Source: Monoraphidium neglectum (taxonomy: Eukaryota; Chlorophyta; Chlorophyceae; Sphaeropleales; Selenastraceae). Taken from it: 37,500 nucleotides of DNA. Position 1 is the stretch's first letter; each line of letters opens with the position of its first letter. The position numbers and the translations under genes were made by a program. Positions 23,298 through 32,422 of the stretch are shown in pieces. The stretch is taken from assembly GCF_000611645.1 (NCBI RefSeq), contig NW_014013539.1, positions 3,614 to 41,113 on the forward strand, given 5' to 3'. The notes beneath the pieces were generated by a model. It had not been told where the DNA came from and did not search any database. It was given only the letters and a program-made list of their open reading frames with translations.

Positions 23298-23773
23298 GTC
23301 CAAGGCAACTCACGGATTCAGCCCTGGAAGGCGGGGCCCCGACTCAAACCCTCAGAGGGAGCAGCCGCCAACAACCGTCGCCCACGCTCACAGAGCAGGA
23401 CAGTTGTGAAGGGTCAAAATGTGTGGTTGTCTCAAACAGTTTTGTAAGGCGCAAAGCCACGGTGGCCAAATCAGTCCTGGGTGAGAGAGGACAATGTCCC
23501 TAAATGTACGCAGGAATGTGATCCCCTAATGCATAATTGAGCATGGCGCACGTTGCAGATGAATTTGCAACTTGGAGCGTTTTTTTTACCGCTCGCACCA
23601 AAGAAATTAGAGCAGTGAAAACTGAAGCGCACGTGGGGGCGTCGTGATCGTGGGCGAGTCAGTCTGCAACTGTACCTGCTGTTGCCCAGCTGCTCGTCAA
23701 TGCAGCCCCAAGCAATTCCCCCACCTTGTGCCTAAGTCAGTGAAACGGCACCTGCGGCCAGACAGCCTTGTGT

Positions 23774-23798
23774 GCAAGGGTTGCAGTGCAACCCTTGC
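23774..23798. repeat. 25-bp palindrome, 12-bp perfect arms with a 1-nt centre
   Basis: gcaagggttgca, one g, then tgcaacccttgc. The arms are exact reverse complements. It lies in the convergent intergenic region. Confidence 0.85.
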
Positions 23799-24614
23799 GT
23801 GTGTGGGCCCCAGCTTACTTCCCGGGTAGCAGGCCGTTATTCATGCCGCCCGCTGGCCTGGACATGCAACGGGCGATGGTGGGCGTCGAGCCCGTGGGAG
23901 CGCAGTGCAGCATTGCACCTTTCCAAGGTGCAGCCAGCGCACGCACGGGGCCCTGTCGTGCATGGCCCCCAGGCAGGAGAACCCCAGGGGGCCCAGCGTG
24001 GGGAGCGCAGGGCCGCGTCCGCGCTGTTGCCGCACTGGTTAATTTGGGTCAGCGCTGACCTATCAATTGATACAATGTGCGCACTCCATTGCTCGCTGAC
24101 ACTGAATTTGATTACACAAGAAGGGTGCCTGCCCAAGCAAAATGTGGGCACTAAAAATACAGGTTGTGCAGCCGCATGCGTACGGTGGCACAGCCCAGGC
24201 GACATAAGTACCCTCAGCCGTGTTTGACGTGCTGAGTTTGGCGCAGAGTGGCTGAAAGCGGACAAGTCGTCAGGAAGCAAGGAGCCGCGAAGGCTGGCGT
24301 TGGAGACAGCGGCAGGCTTGCCAGGGTTGCCTGCATGTGAGACTGTTGAGTTCGCTTAGGGAAGCTCCTGCTGGTCAAATGATTAGACAAATCATGCATG
24401 CATGATACCCCTTTGCTCTGAGAATTCAATTGTATCTTTCACATAATATGTGCTGCGCATTGCACCCACACGCTCCTGCATGAAGTTATGCAGCAGGTGA
24501 CAATATCCTGGAATAAGGGACAGACATATGCACGCACAACGTGTTCGTGACGTGTGAATTCGTCATGCGCATTTGCACGCCAGGGGTTGCCGCAAGGTGC
24601 TGACCATTGCGAAA

Positions 24615-24659
24615 TGTGTGTGTGTGCATGTGTGTGTGTGTGTGTGTGTGCATGTGTGT
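24615..24659. repeat. GT/CA microsatellite
   Basis: Dinucleotide TG repeats interrupted twice by CATG, about 45 bp, lying some 150 bp past the kinase stop codon. Confidence 0.9.
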
Positions 24660-24810
24660 TGGCAGCTGAAAGGCATTAATGCATGTGCCTATGCAGCAGA
24701 TTTGAAGCCGCCCTTGGCAGAATCGGGCTTAGGTATGCACTGACCCCAGAAACTATTGGGATCCTGTGCCAGACGCGCATGCATGAAAGGTGGGCTGTTG
24801 GTGTTCTGCT

Positions 24811-27800
24811 TCACAGCAGCAGGGCCGAGGGGCCATCAAAAGAATCCGGATCAAACCACCCGGCGCTGCCGTCGCCGCCCGTGGCTGGGTCCTCGCGGAA
24901 GACGCCTGCGCCAGCCGCAGCCACGGATGGCGTCACAACGAACGATCCGTGTCGGCCGGCCGCAGCAGGGGCGCCGCCAGCGTCCCCACCGCGCTTGCCG
25001 ACGGCAGCACCAGCCCCGTCGCTGCGCAGCCACGCCACCGCCGTGGCATGCGGCGTCCCGCTTGCAGGCGTTTCCCCCTGGGTGGCAACCGCGTTTGCTG
25101 CGGCCTCCGGCGGCCTCATGGTGATAGCAGATGCGCTGCCAGCACGGCGTCCTGCTGCAGGTCCCCGGCCAGGATTCTTGCCGCCGCCTGGGACCCGTTG
25201 CGCTGCCACCAGCAGGGAGCCGCGCAGCCGCTGCAGCGGGGGTCCGCCGTCGCGGGCCGCACCGCCGACGCGTTCCTCTGAATCGTCCGCCTCCTCCTGC
25301 CGCTGCAACCCCTCCTCGCCGCCTGTGAGGAGGGCGCCGACGTAGAACCCCACCCCACTGCTGCCACCGCTGCCTCCACTGGGCGGATGCGCTGCCGCCG
25401 GGCGCCCAGAGCTTCCCACGCGGCGGTGAGCAGGCGGCACTGCGACCGCGCTGGCCGCCGCAGGTGCAAGCTGCCGGCTGGTGTCACCCACCGCGCCCTC
25501 TCTGATTCCCTCCAACCAGCCTGGCACATTCTGGGTGCCGAGGGGCGGCCCCATCAGCGCTGCCTGCGCCCAGCCGGGCTGCAGCCAGTGGTCCACGTGG
25601 CTGGGGCTGCGCCCGTGGCGCGGGGAGTCGGGCGCGCCGCCGCCCTGGCTGGCGCCGCCAGCAGGCCCTCGCCCCTCAATCCCCGCGCCAAAAGCCACGG
25701 CCGCCTCTGGCTGCTCTGCGGTGGCCGGAGCTGACGCCGCATCCACGGCCGCGCACGCCTCGCTTCCGCAGGACCCTGCAGACGCGCGCCGCGCCGCCTG
25801 CGCCTCCTCGTCGTCAGCCAAAGAGCCGCCTTCGTCCACCTGCGCCAGCCCCGAGGGCGTGAGCTCCGCGGTCGTCGCGCCGGACGCAGTGCACTGCAGC
25901 GTGGGCACGAAGCCCTGGAGCTCCAGGCGCCCCGGCTGGCCGCTCGCGCTGCCGTCCGGCTGCTGCAGCCACAGGGGCGCGGACAGCAGGCCGCTGGGCA
26001 GGCCCCAGCCCTCATCACTGGGGGCCGTCTCCAGGCTGGGCGTCCTCTGGCGCGCGTGCTGCTGCTGGCCCGGGGGCGCGGGCGCCGCCGCTGCCGCCGC
26101 TTGCGAGTGCTGCGGCCCCTGCTGGCCCGTTGCGAACGCGGACGCAACCACCAGCTCGCGAGCACCGCCTAGCGGTAGCTTGTTTTGCTGCGGCGGTGGC
26201 GGTGGCGTCGCAGATGATGCTGCCGCGGCTGGCTGGGCGGTGCGCGCCGCGCCAGAGGTGGAGCGCTGCAGCGCAGTGCTGTCCTGGGCGTCCAAGTAGA
26301 GCAGCAGATCCAAGTCCAGGCTGGCCTGGTGCTGCTGCTGCTGTTGCTGTTCCTCGAGCTGCTGCGGCTGCTGCTGCTGCTGCTGCAGGTGGGGCTGCTG
26401 GTTCGGCAGGGAGGTGAGGGCGCTGCTGTTTGCGGCTGCAGTGCTGGCGCGGAACACAGGGCCACCCCGGGGTGGGGACCGGACCGCTGCCGATGCCGCG
26501 TCGTGGGCGGCGAGCAGGGGCTCGCGGCCGCTGCTGCTGCTGCGCGGGTAGCCAGTCGGACCGCCCACAAATGCCATCTCGCCGCCGCTGCGCGAGTGCC
26601 GCAAGAGGCGCCCGGCTGCCGCGGAAAACAGCGCGCCACCCAGATCCGACTTGCGTCCGCCAGCCGCGCCCAGGCTGCCCACCGCGGCGCCGGCGCTGGC
26701 GCCGCTGAGGCGCTGTGTGGCCGAGAGCTGGGTGTTGAGGAGCCGCGCGCGCTGGAAGGAGCGCCGGACCGACGAGCTGCAGGTTAGCGGCGACGTGGGG
26801 CCGTGGTGCGGAAAGGCGGTCAGAGTGTGTTGACATACGCATGTGTGAATGAAAGATTGCATCGAGAAACAGGGCAGTGTGGTAACAGGGGCGACCGCTC
26901 TGCTGCACGCGCCCCGTGCAGCAAGCAGCCGCGCACCTGCGGGTCGGGGCCCTCCGCCGGAAGGACGCCAGCAGCTCCTGCGCCGCCGCCCTCGGGCTCC
27001 ACGCCGCCCGCGCGCCGCCACCCGCGCCCGGCGTGCCCAGCCCCAGCGCGCCCAGGCCTGGCAGCGTGGCGCCCATCAGCTGCGTGGAGGCGCCCAGGGA
27101 GGTCGCGTCGTCCTCGGTCGTGGTGCGGCCGTGGATTATGTCAATCTGCTGCGCTGCGTCGGCGGCGGCGAGCAGCTCCAGGGCCCCGGGGGAGTAGGAG
27201 ACGGCCCTGTCGGGGGCGTTGGGGTGGTTTAGGTGTTGGGGTAGGGTTGGTTGGATTATGAGAGGTGGGAGGTGGAATGACGAGGTAAAACCACAGCGCA
27301 GCGTCGCGTTTGTCGGAGAGTCGCATGACGGCGGCAGAGTGAGGCACGTACAGCTTGAGCGAGGGAGCGAAGAGCGCAGCGGCAATAGTAGGCAGCGGTG
27401 CGACCCAACCGGAGATGCTCCGCCCCGTTGCCGCTGCCCCTCACCTGGCCCTCCTAACCTCGAACCATCGTCCCGAGCGGCCGCCGCCGCCGCCGCTGCT
27501 GCGATTCATCATTGCCGCGGGCAGGCTGATGCCGCGCTCCAGAGCCAGGGGCAGCAGCAGGGCAGAGGGGTCGCCTTCCGAAGAGACGGGCCGGCTGCCA
27601 GACTCCCCTATTGGCACCGAAGTGACGCCGCCGCCAGGCGCGGCAGCTGCCGCTGTCGCAGGCCCCGGCTGCCGCACGGCTCTTTTGGCCCCTCCTGTGG
27701 CAGCCGTGTCAGCAGCCACAGCAGGGAACAAGAATGAGTGACCGCCGCCGCCGCCGCCGCCCGCGAGCGCACCCGCGTTGCTGGGCGCCGCGGGCGCGAT

Positions 27801-28020
27801 GCGGCTCTGGCGCGCGAGGCTCACGCGCGCAAGGTCGGTGAGTGACGCGTCAGAGCGTGCCGCCAGCTCAGCCAGGAAGGCCTGGGAGCCGCAGCCGGCA
27901 ATGGCCGCCGCCAGGGCAGACGGCTGGGCGCCGCCCTTCTGCTTCTTGCGCTGCGGGCCGTCTGCGAGCGCAGTCGCTGCCAGCTGCCCTGATGGGGCAG
28001 CAACAGAGGCTGCGGCCCCG

Positions 28021-28068
<48 letters not shown>

Positions 28069-28291
28069 AACTGCTGCGGAGCCACCCGCTGCTGCCCTGC
28101 GCTCGTGGGCTGGGGAAGCGTATTCGCAGCTGGCGGTCTGCCTGCTGAGTCAGCGGCTGGGCTTGCGATGGCGGCCGCTGCGACGTCACGCTTTGCGCCG
28201 CATGCCTGCTGCTTATCGCGCTCCTCCAACAGCTGAGGCCCACATACCTCCTCCGCTGTTGACATCGATTCTGTCATGGGGGCAATTTGCC

Positions 28292-28359
<68 letters not shown>

Positions 28360-28809
28360 CGCTGTTGCATGCTCCGCGCCGCTGCGGCCTCGTCCATGAG
28401 CCGCTTTGCCTCGGTGACAGCGCGGTGGAACGCCGCTGCTGCGTCCTTGCCGCTGCCCGCATGCATCAGCAGCATCGCACGCCGCGTTCCCAGCAGGCGG
28501 CGGCTGTCGGCAAGGGCACCCATCCGCTTCTGGACGGCGCGGCTGAGGAGGCGGCGGGCGCGCGCTCCTGTGGGGTCGCGCTGCAGCCAGGGGTGCTCCA
28601 GCACCTGGTGGTCAGGGGGGTGGCGGCACACCAGGGGTTTGGTGGTGCGGGACCCCCGGCTGGTAGGGGTGTGCACGCGCCCTGGATGTCGACTCACCCG
28701 ACATGAGCGGGGTCGCCGACGCAGCACTCAGAGTCGTTGTTAGGGCCGGCCGTCAAGCCGTAACCTCCTGGCAGGTTCCTGCAGGGACGCCCCGCACACG
28801 CAGCATGCG

Positions 28810-28856
<47 letters not shown>

Positions 28857-31186
28857 TCACACGCTTTCTGCCCATCTCCCTTACACAACCACAAACACAC
28901 ACACAAACCACCCCCAGTAATGCACTCAAACACCAGCCCCGCCCTCCTGCGCACTCTGACCCCGCCGACCCCGATGCCGCACCGCCCCACCTGTGCTGCC
29001 GTCGGCCTGTCCCGCGCCAGGTCTGACAGCATCCACGCCAGCAGCTGCTGCGCGTCCTTACTAACCGCGGCAAACCGCGCGTCCCGCAGCCCTGGCGCCT
29101 CGTCCCGCCGCCGCACCGCGTACTGCAGGCTGGCGCTGTCATCCGCGTCCCATGGCTTGCGGCCGACCAGCATCACAAAGAGCAGGACGCCGCAGGAGTA
29201 CACGTCCATCGCCGGCTGAGGCGGCGGGGCGCGCAGGAGGGGGGAGAGGCACTTTCTTGGTTGAGTTGCGGGATGAAGCGGGTGGGCTACGAGGCAACTA
29301 GGAGCATCGGGCGCAGAGGGGCGGACACTACGCGCGATGACCAATCCTTGGAATAATCGTCGAGCCAGTTAGTTGCCCCACAACGCACCGAGTGTGGAGC
29401 GCCCCTGACGACCTCGGGCGCGATGAACCCCGGGCTGCCCATGCAGCCGCGCTGCGGGGCTCGCGGGCGGTACACCCCCGCCATGCCCAGGTCAATGAGC
29501 TTGACCTGGGGTGGTGTGGGGGGGTTGGGGTTTGTGGTAAGACGGTGGCTTGGGTGGCGACAGGGGGTGTTGCAGGCAGGCAGGCGTGGGAGAGCGCGGT
29601 GGACGTGGACAGTTTGTGGCTGGGTGCACAGGACCTTGATCTTGTTGAGCAAGCAAGCCCGTCCCCCACCTCCCCGAGCCTACTGCTGGTATCGAAATTT
29701 GTCACGCCCCCAAAACCCCATCAGCACCCGCTTGCCTTTGGCGGCTTGCCCTTTGCCGCGTAGTGTTGGGCTGGCTTTGCGAGCAGCACGTTCTCCGGCT
29801 TGATGTCGCGGTGCATGAGGCCCAGGCTGTGAAGGTACGCCACACCAGACATCACCTTGAGGAAGGGGGGGATGGGGCGTGATGATGAGGAGGCAGCCGC
29901 TGCAGGGGTGGGCAGAAGTGCTTGTGGCTGCACATCACATGGGCTGCTGTGGAGCCACACCACAGGGACGTGGCAGGCTGAGCGCTTGAGAGGATGCATG
30001 CAGCACCGACACACGCCGCGCCCTGTATCGCGTTGATGTGCCATGTATGTACGCCTCAGTGCCCAGCCAGACACCGAGGTTGCCTTGCTCCGCTGCAGGC
30101 CTCACCCCAACGTGCAGCCCTGTTGCCAGGACCTAGCCCCCACCTGGGCAAACACCCTGGCCGCCACCTCCTCGCTGTACGACTCCATAGCCCCCAGCTG
30201 CCGCAGCACCTCGCCGCCGCTCAGCGCCTCCATCACAATGACGGCGGCGGCGCCGCGCCCCACGTCGACGATCTCGAGGCAGCGGATCACGTTGGGGTGG
30301 TTGACCTTGCAGGGGGGCAGTGGGGGCGGCCAAGGCAACATGCGGGGGGTTTCAAGGTGCATGGCACAGCGTGGCTGACTGATGGGAGGGATGGCGTGGC
30401 AGCGCCAGCCTTTTGTTGTGCTCACTCCGCAGTGCAACGTGTTGCAGTTTCACTCTCCCGGCAGTTGTTTGTGACTAAGATTTTGTCCAGACGGATGCTG
30501 GTATGGCGCATGCTTGTTGCACTACGCCACACTGCTAAGCAACGCCCCGCAGGCATGGCCTTAGATTCTCTTGTTCCCTGCAAAGGCATCTTGCGGCTTT
30601 CATTTTGATGCCGGCACACCTCAGTGCGCGCCACCCGCCCACCATGCGAAGGAACTTGGCCTCTGAAGCCAGGATGGCGCGCTGCTCGCTGCTCAGGTCA
30701 CGGCGGCCCAAGAACACCACCTTGAGCGCCACCTGGTGGACCGTGGGCGACATGTGGAGCAACCAGTTTGAGCCCGGCCTTGCGCATTGATATGATAGGC
30801 GGGCCGCCAGAGCGTTGAGGGGCTATGAAGCGTGTGCATCTAAAAGGAGGGACAGCACGGCCGCTGGCAGCTGGCCGCTGCCAGCGCCTCGGACCATGCA
30901 CCGCACCTGCTTGCCAGTTTCCAGACACTCTGCAAGATGGACCTCAGAGAAGCCGCCCTGCAGGCCGGAAGCGGTGCCATGGCGGCACGTCAGCCGTTGG
31001 GAAGTCAATTTCCGTTCAGCAGCAGGTGAGCCATCGGTTGTGTTGTGAAAGAGCGTACCAGCTGCGGCAGGCTGCACGCACCTCGCCCAGCTGCTTGATG
31101 AGCCTGTAGCGCTGCAGCAGGGGGTGCTGCGGCCAGCACCTGCGCGCAGGTTTGCAGTGAACAGTGGCGCACGCAGTGCGCGCCAT
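24811..31186 (-). CDS. Serine/threonine protein kinase with N-terminal catalytic domain and long low-complexity tail, complete
   Basis: Eleven exons: 31082-31186, 30907-30957, 30643-30732, 30144-30305, 29736-29855, 29389-29505, 28991-29215, 27445-28604, 26937-27206 and 24811-26776, with the first carrying the start; total 4266 bp, or 1421 aa (ten coding blocks listed, all in phase). Kinase motifs: glycine loop LGEGGFSEV (34-41), VALK Lys 56, helix-C ASEAKFL Glu 76, gatekeeper region AVIVMEALSGGEV, HRD-type MHRDIKPEN (Asp 153), DLG in place of DFG (KLIDLGMAG, Asp 181), APE-type FIAPEVV, and DVYSCGVLLFVMLVGRKPWD; the domain ends near EHPWLQ (~297). All catalytic residues are present. The architecture resembles CAMK-like kinases; the GGFSEV loop also recalls other families, so no subfamily is assigned. 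Residues ~330-1421 are Gln-, Ala-, Ser- and Gly-rich, ending GWFDPDSFDG then PSALLL. The start ATG at 31186 is the first in frame. Confidence 0.88.
26328..26392 (-). repeat. CAG/CTG tract encoding Gln/Leu/Glu-rich segment (kinase tail)
   Basis: CTG-rich stretch on the plus strand, interrupted by TTG, CTC and CGG; the kinase frame reads two short poly-Gln runs separated by a Leu/Glu break. Confidence 0.85.
28020..28074 (-). repeat. CAG/CTG tract encoding poly-Gln (kinase tail, second)
   Basis: About 17 CTG triplets on the plus strand, one read as CAA/TTG-type, encoding Gln in the kinase frame. Confidence 0.9.
28291..28369 (-). repeat. CAG/CTG tract encoding poly-Gln (kinase tail, first)
   Basis: About 24 CTG triplets on the plus strand followed by TCG/TTG interruptions, encoding Gln just after the kinase domain and its adjoining helix-rich segment. 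Confidence 0.9.
28807..28854. repeat. CG/CA microsatellite in a kinase intron
   Basis: A short alternating CG run passes into about 19 CA dinucleotides. It is intronic (intron 28605-28990) and entirely alternating purine-pyrimidine. Confidence 0.9.
29506..29735 (-). other. GC-AG intron in the kinase gene
   Basis: The exon ending CCAAAG is followed by GCAAGC, the consensus for the minor GC-AG intron class, and the next exon starts after a ccccccag-type acceptor. Only this donor keeps the frame into KLIDLGMAG; the nearby GT (cgg then gtgctg) would shift the frame. The intron is 230 bp. Confidence 0.75.
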
Positions 31187-31716
31187 TCAAACGGCAGCAC
31201 TGCTGCAGCAGCAGCTCGAGCAAAACGCCGCGCTGATCCCTGGTTGAAGCCTGTATCAGCGATTATGGATTCACCTCACGCCTTCCTCTTTGGCCTGGGC
31301 CGTGCTGGGAGCCCCACCGCACAGCGAGCACAGGAAGTCCATCATCATGGCCACTTGGGCCTCGCACTATAAACGATCGTGAATAGCATACAAGCATCAG
31401 GCATCGATGTACATCTCGTACGAGCCACAACGATCACTGGATTGGCCAATTTGGCGCGATGCAGCAGCCTGTCACGCAGGCGCGCAGGATCGGTTGTCAG
31501 TGGGTTCGATCTCAAAGCTAGAACGTTGTCTCAAAGAAGTGCTGGAGCCTCCATCTGTGGCGTGCCGCACACACGAGTCAACCGGGCACCTGCACATGTG
31601 CAGGGTGGCACGCCCCAACTGTGAAACTGCCAATGGGCCCAACTGCCAGGGCACGACAGCATGAGCACGGCAGCATGCGCACATAGCCAACCCACACTGC
31701 AGACATCGCACTGATT

Positions 31717-31799
31717 TTCTACAAAGCGCACTGCATACTGCACTTGCAGACTGCTTTGTCGTTCTACAAAGCACACTGCATACTGCACTTGCAGACTGC
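31717..31799. repeat. Two copies of a 38-bp unit, period 45 bp
   Basis: The unit starts ttctacaaagc and ends cttgcagactgc. Copies are at 31717-31754 and 31762-31799 and differ at one base. Confidence 0.85.
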
Positions 31800-32070
31800 A
31801 CTTACTGAGGTGCAGTTCTGCAAAGGTTGGTCAGTTGGGTGACAGCCTGTGAGCGTACCGTTACATGAAACAAATGTGGAGCTTGGGGTTCAAATGACCC
31901 AAGGTGGAGAAACAGTGGCCAGTCCGTGGCCGCCAGTGCAATACAATCACCTCTGCGAAGACAACCACCCCCATCGCGTCAAGATCTTCTGGGCTTACAT
32001 GTCAGTGTGAAAGGGACTGTGCACTGCACTGTTGTGATTTTTGCACCAAAGGGGACGTCACAGGTAGACA

Positions 32071-32106
32071 ATTTTGTACAATCTTATGATTTTGTACAAT
32101 CTTACG
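32071..32106. repeat. Two tandem copies of an 18-bp unit
   Basis: attttgtacaatcttatg at 32071-32088 is followed at once by attttgtacaatcttacg. The centre gtac is palindromic. It lies 3' of the repeated-exon gene. Confidence 0.85.
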
Positions 32107-32245
32107 AATGCATTGTTTTCCCCTGTGTCCATATGTCTGCTGTGGTGGTTATTTCCCAATCCAAGCCATTTTTTATGTTCGCTGTGATTGTGCATAAAGT
32201 CTGCTGTATTTTCATTGACACTCGAGAAAGAAAAACAGGGTGTGG

Positions 32246-32250
32246 TTACA
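32246..32250 (-). terminator. TGTAA polyadenylation signal, repeated-exon gene
   Basis: The minus strand reads TGTAA about 173 bp past the stop codon at 32423-32425. Confidence 0.45.
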
Positions 32251-32422
32251 CAGGTTTCGGCTTCAGCAATTTGACAACTTTGCTGTGGTACATCCAGGCA
32301 CAGGCATACGCAGCGCGCAAGCACACGCAGGTTGTGTCATGTCTGCATGTCGCATTGCGTGTAGCTACACCATCGCTCTTGGGCTGGGTCCCTGACCTAT
32401 CCCCATCCACCGAATTTCACCT

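Larger units (their letters stand above)
22772..24810. other. Convergent intergenic region between the unrecognised gene and the kinase
   Basis: About 2 kb between two stop codons. It contains TGTAA motifs on the plus strand (23293-23297, 23443-23447), one on the minus strand (24112-24116), a 25-bp near-perfect palindrome at 23774-23798 and a GT microsatellite at 24615-24659. It is locally less GC-rich than the genes. Small open frames (for example 23644-23829 plus, which is Cys-rich) have no recognised features. Confidence 0.4.
31187..32422. other. Intergenic region: kinase promoter and 3' flank of the repeated-exon gene
   Basis: This holds the upstream region of the kinase and the 3' flank of the secreted repeat protein. 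It contains two short tandem duplications (31717-31799 and 32071-32106) and a TGTAA signal on the minus strand at 32246-32250. Small open frames are unremarkable. Confidence 0.4.

Noticed and set aside
23644..23829. Cys-rich 61-codon plus-strand frame as a small secreted protein gene
   Set aside because: No signal peptide, part of it is the 25-bp palindrome translated, and it lies in the convergent 3' flank.
28807..28854. CG/CA microsatellite as a functional Z-DNA regulatory element
   Set aside because: It is an ordinary intronic dinucleotide repeat; nothing in the context supports a function.
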